Assembly (NCBI GenBank): GCA_001774505.1
Contig: MFAF01000132.1
Coordinates: 15,708 to 31,541 of the forward strand
Reading direction: 5' to 3'
DNA: 15,834 nt
Source: Candidatus Coatesbacteria bacterium RBG_13_66_14
Lineage (GTDB): Bacteria; RBG-13-66-14
Position 1 is the first letter of the stretch. The number at the start of each line of letters is the position of its first letter. Positions 8,601 through 13,914 of this stretch are shown here, one piece after another. Under the pieces are notes generated by a model that saw nothing but the letters and a program-made list of their open reading frames with translations, did no database searches and was not told the DNA's origin. A program made the translations under genes and the position numbers.

Positions 8601-9705
8601 CGTCGGAGATCAGGACCAGGACGGAGGATATCTCCCCCTTTTCGTCGCGGATGGGGCTGGCGGTTATCCGACCGAAAAAAATCCGGCCGTCCTTGTGGTG
8701 GAACTCGGCCTCGTAGGGCGGGACGTCCAGACCTTTAATCCGTTTGCGGAACTGCCGGAGCACTTTCAGGAGCCCCATTTTCGTCAGTATCGGCAAGTTG
8801 GACAGCCTTTTGCCGATAATTTCCTCCGGCTCGTATCCCAGCCACTCGTAGACCTTCGAGTTTGTGGTGATGACCCTCCCCGAATGGTCCAGGAGAGTTA
8901 TGGATTCGGGGGAGAGCTCGAACATGGAGCGGAAGCGCGCTTCGCTGGCCCGGAGGCCCTCCTCGGCCTGCTTGCGTTTCGAGATGTCCCGGGCGATTCC
9001 GAGGACCAGGTGTCTGTCCCCGATGAGGATGGGGTACGTTCTTATCTCTATCGGGACCAACCCGCCCGATTTCTTCGTGAGAAAGAATTCATCGGGACCG
9101 GTGCTGTTCCCCCTCTTGCTCTGCTGGTACAGGCGGACGGCCTTGGGGATTTGGTCGAGGGGGAGCAGCTTCGCCTGGATGAAGTTCCGGCCGACGAGTT
9201 CCTCCCTCCTGTAACCCGTCATCTCCTCGGCCGCGAGGTTGCCGTCCACGAAGGCGCCCGACAGTTCCATGATGTAGTAGGCGTCCGGGGCGTACTCGTA
9301 GAGCGTTCGAAACCAATCTGCCGGGACGTCGGCCTCGGGATTCCGGTCGAGTGAAGGCGGAGACTTCGTGTCGGTGACGTTGAAGGCGGCGCACTCCAGC
9401 TTGTACTTCAGCTCCAGCCGGTCCAGCGGCTTCACCAGCCTGTAGGGATTGGGGTGGTCGGGGTCTGTCTGTCCCTCCTCATCCTGCAGGATCAGGACGG
9501 TGACGCCCGGTATCGCGACGGGAGGGAAGCCGTTTTCTCCAGCGGCGTCGTAGAGGAGGACCTCCGCGGCCCGACCCAGGGCGGACTCCAGGAGGGCGCC
9601 GTCCGCCGGGACGACGCCGGCGAAAGCGTGCCCGAACTCCTCCAGCAGCCCCTTCAGCTCTTCGGCCAGCTTTCCGTCGCCGGTTGCGAGGAGAACCCTA
9701 GCCAT
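5653..9705 (-). CDS. Eight-PAS cytoplasmic sensor histidine kinase with degenerate receiver
   Basis: A 1350-residue protein and the first kinase of the operon. Residues 1-110 resemble a receiver domain: D53 (LLYDAAG) and a K92-P93 pair are kept, but the acidic pair is reduced to a lone D10 and the conserved Thr/Ser is not obvious, so it is probably a pseudo-receiver. Eight PAS domains of about 125 residues follow, from about 128 to 1135, each ending in a DIT/DVT-ER(R/K) linker. The third carries a Cys/His cluster (C429, H430, H434, C440, C444). The core is HisKA_2: EIHHRVKNNLQ with H1154, N-box NELISNSLEHAF (N1262) and G-box ADDGIGI near 1295. There are no membrane helices. The ATG at 9705 has a GGAG ribosome binding site 7 bases upstream. 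The gene overlaps the next kinase by 11 bp. No housekeeping promoter is visible in the 206 bp in front, so it may be read from the sigma-54 promoter further upstream. Confidence 0.93.
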   Translation of the reverse strand: MARVLLATGDGKLAEELKGLLEEFGHAFAGVVPADGALLESALGRAAEVLLYDAAGENGFPPVAIPGVTVLILQDEEGQTDPDHPNPYRLVKPLDRLELKYKLECAAFNVTDTKSPPSLDRNPEADVPADWFRTLYEYAPDAYYIMELSGAFVDGNLAAEEMTGYRREELVGRNFIQAKLLPLDQIPKAVRLYQQSKRGNSTGPDEFFLTKKSGGLVPIEIRTYPILIGDRHLVLGIARDISKRKQAEEGLRASEARFRSMFELSPESITLLDHSGRVITTNSKVYEWLGYEPEEIIGKRLSNLPILTKMGLLKVLRQFRKRIKGLDVPPYEAEFHHKDGRIFFGRITASPIRDEKGEISSVLVLISDVTAERRVEEELRTSRDLLDRILNGMHDAVAVIGPDYRIRQVNDGFLRTYGGSQEEAFGKTCHLVTHGLEKPCPEGCQLEKVFKTGKHKNFVHVHKNAHGENISVEISLFPLQNPEGKVEAVVEMEHDITEQRRIAEALREERDRAQTYLDIAGTLILALDARGTVTLINQKGCEVLGRPEAEILGKNWLDNFIPEWTRERVDYTLKRLMAGEVDPLRYMENYVMTSAGKMRLVAWNNTVLTDETGNIIGALSSGEDITDRRMAETALKESEERFRNFFENEPEYCYMVSPEGVILDINRSALSCLGYEKKELVGAPLKRIYAPESHDKMERLFNQWEKTGALQNEEMTLQTKGGEKRHVLLSATTILGRDGEPVHSISVQRDITERKLAEAALQESEEKYRSLVERANDGIVIVQDERLKYVNPRITELLGYTTKEEMLNTPFLNYVEDGEREKVSVSYRSRMGGEDPPPVYETVMLHKEGRRVRTEINAGLIMYEGRPADLIFLHDVTKRKEAEDALRESEAKLTATLDSLPDLLFEVDHWGKIYDFRSPDASTLYVSPADFLGKTVDEVIPPEAARIIMDALAQAVEKGSHHGAVYVLNMPDGPRWFELSIAARGDPKAPEGRLIVTSRDVTERKKAEEALRLSEEQYRFLFEGSTTLNLIIGVDGTLLDSNISVLKEFGYTREEVRGKNAMEFVVEKDRELIVGLLEKSYRGEDTPEIDAGIIAKDGSVRTILFSRGNVVLTDGDRPMSIVVTGIDITERNKSVEQIKKALQEKEVLLKEIHHRVKNNLQIISSLLNLEAGKTEDDRVLDIISTSQNRIKSMALIHEKLYQSKEFSRVDFPGYIRSLLDSLLLTYTDDSRFIDSQLDLSPLFLDINTAIPLALIINELISNSLEHAFPDGRKGIISIGLKPNGDDDYTLSVADDGIGIRGNVESTKTLGLQLVNMLTQQIGAEIEILRKKGTEFRITFSEKTPQATHEA

Positions 9706-9911
9706 GCTCGGTCTCCAGGGAAAGGTGGAAAAAGTCGCGCCGTCCTTAGGGTGTCGAGGCCAGGATCCCGGTCCTCACCTGAATGCGGGCGGCGCGTGCT
9801 CCATCAAGAAGGGTGGCTCTCGTCAATGTCGGGTGCTCATCGTGACTCTCCGATTAGTCCACTCCCAAGGCTTGAGGCACCGGGGGGGGAATTACACTGG
9901 GTGATTGATCG

Positions 9912-10097
9912 TCAGAGCCGTATCTCGGCCGCCCGGGAGACGAAACGCTCCACGCTGGTCTTGACCAGCCTGATGGCCTCGCGCACGTCACGGACGGCCT
10001 CGGTGACCGCCCCGGACGTCTCCGTGTCCGGGCGCTGCAAGGTGGTAAAAGTTACCTTGTCGCGGTCCCGGGCCGCTTCGCACATTCCGGTTGGCAT
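9912..10097 (-). CDS. Small hypothetical protein, 61 aa
   Basis: I do not recognise this protein. Reasons to think it is real: the ATG at 10097 is preceded by a good ribosome binding site (GTGAGGG, 5 bases before the start), and most codons end in G or C, as in the neighbouring genes, although the surrounding intergenic DNA is AT-rich. The N-terminus has a single Cys (MPTGMCEAARDRDKV). The C-terminal half (from about residue 30) should form one or two charged amphipathic helices (AVRDVREAIRLVKTSVERF). It has no signal peptide or membrane segment. It lies downstream of the sigma-54-like promoter at 10265-10283 and 206 bp upstream of the eight-PAS kinase on the same strand, so it may be the first gene of the kinase operon. 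A GTG four codons earlier (10109) is an alternative start. It could also be a remnant of a longer gene. Confidence 0.45.
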   Translation of the reverse strand: MPTGMCEAARDRDKVTFTTLQRPDTETSGAVTEAVRDVREAIRLVKTSVERFVSRAAEIRL

Positions 10098-10264
10098 GAT
10101 TACCCTCACTGGAATTGGTGGACGTATGCTTGACCGTCACGGGCAGATGGTCAGGGAGTCGCCGATCGTTGTCCTTCCCGGCCTCGTTAAAAAAAGCGGG
10201 ATTTTCTTCGGTTTCTCCCTGTCGGAGGTGCGCTGGAGGTGTATCCCTCGTTCCATTTTTTAGT

Positions 10265-10283
10265 AAAAGCAACAAGTGTGCCA
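10265..10283 (-). promoter_or_regulatory. Sigma-54 (-24/-12) promoter facing the small gene and kinase operon
   Basis: On the minus strand the sequence reads TGGCAC, five bases (ACTTG), then TTGCTTTT. This is the RpoN consensus TGGCAC-N5-TTGC without a mismatch, and the invariant GG and GC are exactly 10 bases apart. Transcription would start near 10257, giving a leader of about 160 bases before the small gene at 10097. It lies in noncoding AT-rich DNA, where a chance perfect match is unlikely. Transcription from it would need an AAA+ activator that is not encoded in this window. Confidence 0.7.
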
Positions 10284-10373
10284 TTTTGGTGCTCTTGAAG
10301 ATTCGCTTCGGGGGCCGTTTTAAGGTTCCGGGTTCGTATGAATCATGGAAAACGAGTCAAAATGAAACGGTCA

Positions 10374-10386
10374 TAATGAATTGATA
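10374..10386 (-). promoter_or_regulatory. IHF-like binding site
   Basis: The minus strand reads TATCAATTCATTA, which fits the IHF core WATCAA-N4-TTR at every defined position. IHF bends DNA between activator sites and sigma-54 promoters in many bacteria. The match is short and the region AT-rich, so chance is possible. It is also not known that this organism has IHF. Confidence 0.3.
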
Positions 10387-10391
10387 AAATA

Positions 10392-10543
10392 TGATTATTC
10401 ATATTTAGCTAATTACTGATCCGTCGGCGGTCACCCCCGGGCACTACTGCGCCAAACTGGGGCAGCGCCTTAGGATGCTGGAGCACATTGAACTTCAACG
10501 GTGCATGTTCTCATTCTCGCGTTATGTAACTCATGAATAATCA
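10392..10543. repeat. 11-bp perfect inverted repeat pair in the regulatory region
   Basis: TGATTATTCAT at 10392-10402 is the exact reverse complement of ATGAATAATCA at 10533-10543, 130 bp away. The arms could be two sites for one DNA-binding protein oriented towards each other. They could also be ends of a small remnant element, but no target duplication is seen. In AT-rich DNA an 11-bp match is suggestive only. Confidence 0.4.
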
Positions 10544-10566
10544 ACGTTATCCGCCTTCAGCGCTCC

Positions 10567-10584
10567 TGGTACGACAATTGCTTT
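10567..10584 (+). promoter_or_regulatory. Sigma-54 (-24/-12) promoter of the PATAN response regulator gene
   Basis: The sequence reads TGGTACG, four bases (ACAA), then TTGCTTT. It has one mismatch (T for C) to TGGCACG-N4-TTGC, with GG (10568-10569) and GC (10580-10581) exactly 10 bases apart. Transcription would start near 10593, leaving a leader of about 12 bases that just holds the AGGAAAG ribosome binding site of the gene at 10605. The short distance to the start codon and the divergent partner promoter support the assignment. Confidence 0.6.
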
Positions 10585-10604
10585 AACCACCGTCTAGGAA
10601 AGCC

Positions 10605-11582
10605 ATGATAAAGGTCCTCTTAGTTGATGACGACTCCGCCTTCCTCGAATCCCTGAAGGACGGCCTGGAGCATTACACCGACAAGATCGGCTACCTCGTC
10701 GCCGCCGACGGCGAGGAGGCCCTGCGCGTCCTGGAGAAGTACAAGGTCGTCACCCTGGTCACGGACCTGAAGATGCCCCGCCTGGACGGGTATGGGCTCA
10801 TAACCCGCGTCCTCGAACGGAACCCGGAGATACCCTGCATCGTGATGACCGCCCACGGCAGCACCGAACTCGAGCGGACCTTCGACGCCTATTCCATCGA
10901 GTACGTGGAGAAGCCCATTGACATAGACCAACTCCACCGGTTGATAGTCAAGACGGTTCGGCATTGGGGAGAACAGGGCCAGCTCCGTGGGGCGAACCTC
11001 CCCAGCTTTGTCCAGATGGTGGAGTTGGAGCGGAAGAGCTGTCGGGTGGAGGTCTGCCGTTCCTTCGGCGGCGATCGAGGCGTTCTGTGCTTTACCGAGG
11101 GCCGGCTACTCGACGCGGAACTCGGCCACCTGCCGCCCAAGGATGCGGCGATCGAAATCCTGGGCTGGCAGGAGGTCTTCCTCCGGATCGGGACGCAGCG
11201 GAATCGGTGCCGTCCGCGGATATCCAACACCCTCATGGAGCTCATGCTGGAGGCCGCCCGTCTGGCGGACGAGAAGCATCGGGATAATCCCCCTCCGGCG
11301 TCGGGGTTCGACGCCCTGGACGAATCGCTCTGCGAAGCCGAGCCAGACGCCTCCACAATGCCGGACATCACGGGCCGGAGGGATGACGAGCCGGAAAACG
11401 ACGGCGGTCTTCCCGGGATCGTCCTGGAGGACGGCGCGATGCGGGGATTGAACGATCTACTGGACAAGTTCGGCGGGCTCTCCGGATCCGACGGCGTGGC
11501 CGTTTATTCCCCCGACGGCGAGTTGCGGGGCTTCTTCCTGCCGGTTTCCCATCCCGACCCGATGGTCCGGTTGGAGGAGTGA
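10605..11582 (+). CDS. Response regulator with receiver and PATAN (DUF4388) domains
   Basis: A 325-residue protein. Residues 1-120 form an intact receiver: D8/D9/D10, phosphoacceptor D54 (VTDLKMP), T82 and K103-P104. Residues about 132-195 match the PATAN/DUF4388 pattern, from LPSFVQMVELE through GVLCFTEGRLLDAELG to ILGWQEVFLRI, followed by the helix typical after this domain (TLMELMLEAARLADE). A low-complexity acidic linker leads to a C-terminal piece (about 280-312, LNDLLDKFGGL to GVAVYSPDGEL) resembling the start of a Roadblock/LC7 domain but far too short to be whole. There is no DNA-binding or AAA+ output, so it probably acts by protein contact, as PATAN proteins such as PatA do. The start is supported by AGGAAAG just upstream. 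It is transcribed away from the kinase operon, so it is a candidate target of those kinases (inference). Confidence 0.9.
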   Translation: MIKVLLVDDDSAFLESLKDGLEHYTDKIGYLVAADGEEALRVLEKYKVVTLVTDLKMPRLDGYGLITRVLERNPEIPCIVMTAHGSTELERTFDAYSIEYVEKPIDIDQLHRLIVKTVRHWGEQGQLRGANLPSFVQMVELERKSCRVEVCRSFGGDRGVLCFTEGRLLDAELGHLPPKDAAIEILGWQEVFLRIGTQRNRCRPRISNTLMELMLEAARLADEKHRDNPPPASGFDALDESLCEAEPDASTMPDITGRRDDEPENDGGLPGIVLEDGAMRGLNDLLDKFGGLSGSDGVAVYSPDGELRGFFLPVSHPDPMVRLEE

Positions 11583-11609
11583 AGCCGTTCAGTTTTTTAT
11601 CTCATGGAC

Positions 11610-11630
11610 GGGGCGCAACCGCCCCTTTTT
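11610..11630 (+). terminator. Rho-independent terminator of the response regulator gene
   Basis: A perfect 6-bp G/C stem (GGGGCG / CGCCCC) with loop CAAC is followed directly by five T residues, 28 bases after the response regulator stop codon. It separates the regulator from pyrB, and it rules out the long in-frame extension of pyrB back to 11604. Confidence 0.85.
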
Positions 11631-11646
11631 CTAGATTCGGCCCGCC

Positions 11647-11675
11647 TTGACATTGCGGGGGGGTTGCCGTACCAT
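11647..11675 (+). promoter_or_regulatory. Housekeeping (sigma-70 type) promoter of pyrB
   Basis: A perfect -35 box TTGACA (11647-11652), a 17-base spacer and a -10 box TACCAT (4 of 6). Transcription would begin near 11682, about 30 bases before the chosen pyrB start. No attenuator or PyrR-like leader fits in so short a leader. Confidence 0.65.
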
Positions 11676-11711
11676 GACTCAAATTATGGACGCCCCGCCG
11701 TGGGAGGAGAC

Positions 11712-12839
11712 ATGCCGCGCCTTCGCCACTTCATTGACCTGGAGGAGTTCACCCCCGAGGAAGTCCTCCAGCTTCTGGAGCTCGCCGGGGAGATGGAGGC
11801 CCGGGTTCGGTACGAGAAGGCCACCCAGGGCGGTTCGCCGATCACGCCCCTCCTGCCCTACCGCGTCATGGCCTCACTCTTCTGGGAACCCTCCACCCGC
11901 ACCCGGCTTTCCTTCGAGACGGCCATGATCCGCCTGGGGGGATCGGTGGTGGGCTTCGCCGAGGCGTCCACCAGTTCCGTGGCCAAGGGCGAGTCGCTAG
12001 CCGACACCATCCGGATGTGCGCCCACTACGCGGACTGCATCGTCATGCGGCATCCCAAGGACGGGGCTGCCTACCTGGCGGGCAAGTTCTCCACGGTGCC
12101 GGTCCTCAACGGAGGCGACGGGGGGCACCTCCACCCCAGCCAGACCCTGCTTGACCTCTACACCATCTACAAGGAGTTCGGCACCCTCGCGGGCCTGAAG
12201 GTCGCCCTCTGCGGCGACCTTCTCTACGGCCGCACCACCCACTCCCTGGCGGTGGCCCTGGCCGCCTTCGGCTCGCAATGCGTGGCGATAAGCCCCGCAG
12301 AGCTGGAGCTGCCGCCGCACGTCCTCCATCACCTCCACTCACGCTACGGCGGGACCGTCGAGCAGCGCCGCGAGCTGGACGGAGGACTGGACGACGTCCA
12401 CGTACTCTACATGACGCGCATCCAGCGGGAGCGCTTCGAGGACCCCGAAGTTTTTGAGCGTGTGGCCCACGTGTACCGTCTGGATCGGCGGATCATGGAC
12501 GGGGCGCCAGCGGAGATGATCGTCATGCACCCCCTCCCCCGCCTCGACGAGATAGCGGTTGAAGTTGACGCGGATCCGCGTGTGCGCTACTTCGAGCAGG
12601 CCTTCAACGGGGTGCCGGCCCGGATGGCCCTTCTTTTAGTGCTCATGGGCCACTCCCACCTCTTCGGCCAGAGGGGTTCCAACTGGCGCGTCCCGTCGGT
12701 TTTCGAGGGAACGTGCTCCAACCGGCGCTGCATCACCCACTTCGACGACAACGCCGCGCCGGAGTTCTACGAGTTCGAGCCGGGGAAGCTGGCCTGCCGG
12801 TACTGCGACCGGGTCCGCGACCAGCTCACCCTGTACTGA
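11712..12839 (+). CDS. pyrB: Aspartate carbamoyltransferase with fused PyrI-type zinc module
   Basis: Catalyses carbamoyl phosphate plus aspartate to N-carbamoylaspartate, the committed step of pyrimidine synthesis. The catalytic part (about 1-325) shows the carbamoyl phosphate site STRTR (61-65), the loop AKGES (91-95), MRHP (112-115), the NGGDG...HPSQ segment and MHPLPRLDEI. After it, residues 335-365 hold four cysteines as CX4C-X21-CX2C (C335, C340, C362, C365), matching the zinc domain that ends the E. coli regulatory chain PyrI (CX4C-X23-CX2C). The nucleotide-binding half of PyrI is absent. Fused pyrB-pyrI genes are known, for example in Thermotoga. The start at 11712 is chosen for the strong GGGAGGAG just before it and its place behind the promoter. 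The stop lies at the edge of a repeat-rich noncoding stretch without an obvious U-tract terminator. Confidence 0.95.
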   Translation: MPRLRHFIDLEEFTPEEVLQLLELAGEMEARVRYEKATQGGSPITPLLPYRVMASLFWEPSTRTRLSFETAMIRLGGSVVGFAEASTSSVAKGESLADTIRMCAHYADCIVMRHPKDGAAYLAGKFSTVPVLNGGDGGHLHPSQTLLDLYTIYKEFGTLAGLKVALCGDLLYGRTTHSLAVALAAFGSQCVAISPAELELPPHVLHHLHSRYGGTVEQRRELDGGLDDVHVLYMTRIQRERFEDPEVFERVAHVYRLDRRIMDGAPAEMIVMHPLPRLDEIAVEVDADPRVRYFEQAFNGVPARMALLLVLMGHSHLFGQRGSNWRVPSVFEGTCSNRRCITHFDDNAAPEFYEFEPGKLACRYCDRVRDQLTLY

Positions 12840-12990
12840 CGGTTGGAGCGGCCCCCTCTCCCTTCCAGGGAGAGGCTCGCCTACGGGTTAGGGTGAGGGT
12901 CGAGGCTGGGATTGTGGAAAACGCGGCGGCCCGCAGCTCCCCTCTCCCCGTGGGAGAGGGGATGGGGGTGAGGGCTGCATTTGACAAAAC

Positions 12991-13012
12991 GGGCGGGTCA
13001 GAAGACCCGCCC
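12991..13012. repeat. Perfect 9-bp hairpin GGGCGGGTC-AGAA-GACCCGCCC
   Basis: Both arms pair without mismatch around a four-base loop. There is no T-run on either side, so it is a repeat element rather than an intrinsic terminator. It sits inside the mosaic, next to a TAGGGGCG motif on the minus strand. Confidence 0.75.
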
Positions 13013-13043
13013 CTACCTCTATCCGACGCGAACCTGCCCGTAG

Positions 13044-13078
13044 GGGCGACCGGTAGGACTAGTCCTCCACGGTCGCCC
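13044..13078. repeat. Nested palindromic hairpin
   Basis: Outer arms GGGCGACCG (13044-13052) and CGGTCGCCC (13070-13078) are perfectly complementary. The loop holds a second perfect 12-bp palindrome, AGGACTAGTCCT (13055-13066). The nested symmetry is unusual and suggests a mobile or structure-recognised repeat rather than a terminator. Confidence 0.7.
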
Positions 13079-13266
13079 GCGGGCCGACCTAAACGGCGCG
13101 CCGTCGGTCCGCCCCTACACCATCGCAATCCAGGGTAAGGGCTGCCGCGTGTCCCCTCCCCCCTTTGGGGGGAAGCGCGCTTACGGGCCAGGGAGGGGGG
13201 TGCAGCGTTTTCCCTCTCCATGTGGGAGGGCCGAGAGGCGCGGGATTGAGGGTAATGTCTGCCTTA

Positions 13267-13293
13267 ATAAAAAAAGGCCCCGGTGGGGCCTTT
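13267..13293 (-). terminator. Rho-independent terminator of the EIIA gene
   Basis: On the minus strand, GGCCCC-ACC-GGGGCC forms a 6-bp stem, extendable by three A-T pairs, followed by a run of seven T. It lies 19 bases beyond the EIIA stop. On the plus strand only three T follow the stem, so it is at best a weak stop for transcription coming from pyrB. Confidence 0.85.
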
Positions 13294-13311
13294 GGCGCAT
13301 TTAAAAAAACT

Positions 13312-13776
13312 TCAGCGGACCTTCTCGTCGTGGTGCTTGAGAATCGTCCTCAATTCGCGCTCGCCGCCAGCCTTCAAGAGCGACTCGCGGACCTCGGGAC
13401 GGTGGAGGAGCTTGGCGATGCGGGAGATGGTGTGGAGGTGCAGGTGGGGGTTCTCCGCCGGGCTGATCAGAAGGAAAAGCAGCTTGACCTTCTCCTTCCC
13501 GTTCCTGCCGAATTTTATCCCGTTCGTGCTCCGGCCCACGGCGAGGATCGGCTTCTCGGGGCCGGCCATCATGATGTGGGGGATGGCGGCGCCGGAGCCC
13601 ACCGCCGCTTCGTACTCCATCTCGCGGTTGAAGATGGCCGAGATGACCTCGGCGTTGGAGGGTAGCCCGGGCTGACCCACGACCAGGTGAGCCATCTCGT
13701 GCAGCGCCTCGTGGCTTTTAGTGGCCGTCAAATCGAGATTAATCGCCCCTGCGGGGATCAGTTGTTCCAGTTGCAA
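13312..13776 (-). CDS. Stand-alone PTS EIIA domain protein, fructose/nitrogen (PtsN-like) family
   Basis: A 154-residue protein that is a single EIIA domain of the mannitol/fructose/Ntr class, which takes phosphate from HPr or NPr on a histidine. The active-site motif GSGAAIPH puts the His at residue 67; flanking family features are LP..AEVISAIFNRE and KVKLLFLLISP. The length is right for a free EIIA. The start is TTG at 13776, because AGGAG lies 5 bases upstream and the domain begins there. An ATG at 13905 in the same frame would sit at the predicted transcription start and add 43 residues unlike the family. No EIIB or EIIC is adjacent, which favours a regulatory role (PtsN-like) over sugar uptake, but the substrate cannot be told. 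It has its own promoter and terminator, so it is a single-gene unit. Confidence 0.88.
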   Translation of the reverse strand: MQLEQLIPAGAINLDLTATKSHEALHEMAHLVVGQPGLPSNAEVISAIFNREMEYEAAVGSGAAIPHIMMAGPEKPILAVGRSTNGIKFGRNGKEKVKLLFLLISPAENPHLHLHTISRIAKLLHRPEVRESLLKAGGERELRTILKHHDEKVR

Positions 13777-13794
13777 GGGTTCTCCTTTAAAAGT

Positions 13795-13827
13795 CCACCC
13801 GACCGTCGCCGGAGCGGGGTCGGGTGG
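13795..13827 (-). promoter_or_regulatory. 10-bp hairpin in the EIIA mRNA leader
   Basis: CCACCCGACC and GGTCGGGTGG pair perfectly around a 13-base loop, ending 8 bases before the AGGAG ribosome binding site. In the transcript only a short ACTTTT follows the stem, too weak for a standard terminator. It could influence translation, mRNA stability or attenuation; the function is inferred from position. Confidence 0.55.
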
Positions 13828-13914
13828 GTTGCACGATGGAGGTTGGATTTGAAGGATGAGATCATATAAGAGGTCTCTGATGCGGTTGCATGGAAGCCCG
13901 TTCAACCAATGTAT

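Larger units (their letters stand above)
10284..10566. promoter_or_regulatory. AT-rich intergenic region between divergent sigma-54 promoters
   Basis: About 280 bp without a convincing gene on either strand, clearly richer in A/T than the flanking genes. It contains the hexamer ATGAAT at 10338, 10376 and 10533 and in reverse at 10397-10402, two of these as part of an 11-bp inverted repeat, plus an IHF-like match. Lying between two outward-facing -24/-12 elements, it is the natural place for activator (enhancer) sites serving both promoters. That role is inferred from layout. Confidence 0.5.
12852..13253. repeat. Mosaic of G/C-rich intergenic hairpin repeats
   Basis: This gap between pyrB and the EIIA gene contains no credible gene. 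It has four diverged copies of one unit: a C-tract/G-tract hairpin followed by a GGG-rich tail, at 12852-12900, 12936-12974, 13153-13200 and 13211-13253. Copy 2 has a perfect 10-bp stem (12939-12948 with 12952-12961); copy 1 has an 8-bp stem (12855-12862 with 12868-12875). Copies 1 and 3 share the tail pattern TACGGG-N2-AGGG. Between copies 2 and 3 lies a second family marked by TAGGGGCG on either strand. The arrangement looks like REP-type or MITE-like dispersed repeats. Translations of this DNA give low-complexity peptides only. Confidence 0.75.

Noticed and set aside
9706..9911. Separate promoter directly in front of the eight-PAS kinase
   Set aside because: A TTGACG on the minus strand has no acceptable -10 box at 16-18 bases, and no -24/-12 element is seen; only the GGAG ribosome binding site is supported.
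9988..10284. 98-codon minus-strand frame upstream of the kinase operon
   Set aside because: It begins upstream of the sigma-54 transcription start, lacks a ribosome binding site, and in its second half is an out-of-frame reading of the better-supported 61-aa gene.
10115..10384. 89-codon plus-strand frame in the intergenic region
   Set aside because: It runs across the minus-strand sigma-54 element into AT-rich DNA, with no ribosome binding site and no coding-like codon use.
10539..10551. Second IHF-like site next to the plus-strand sigma-54 promoter
   Set aside because: AATCAA is present but the TTR part at the required distance is not.
11604..11711. N-terminal extension of pyrB to an ATG at 11604
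   Set aside because: It would include the terminator (11610-11630) and the promoter (11647-11675) and has no ribosome binding site; the strong GGGAGGAG supports 11712.
12826..13221. 131-codon minus-strand frame between pyrB and the EIIA gene
   Set aside because: It is a translation of the hairpin repeats (peptides such as LTPIPSPTGRG), a well-known type of spurious gene call, and it also overlaps the pyrB stop.
12852..13253. CRISPR array
   Set aside because: Units are irregularly spaced, diverged and of two kinds, without constant repeats or similar-sized spacers.
13777..13905. N-terminal extension of the EIIA gene to an ATG at 13905
   Set aside because: That ATG lies at the predicted transcription start; the added residues are unlike EIIA proteins and include the leader hairpin, while TTG 13776 has a well-placed AGGAG.
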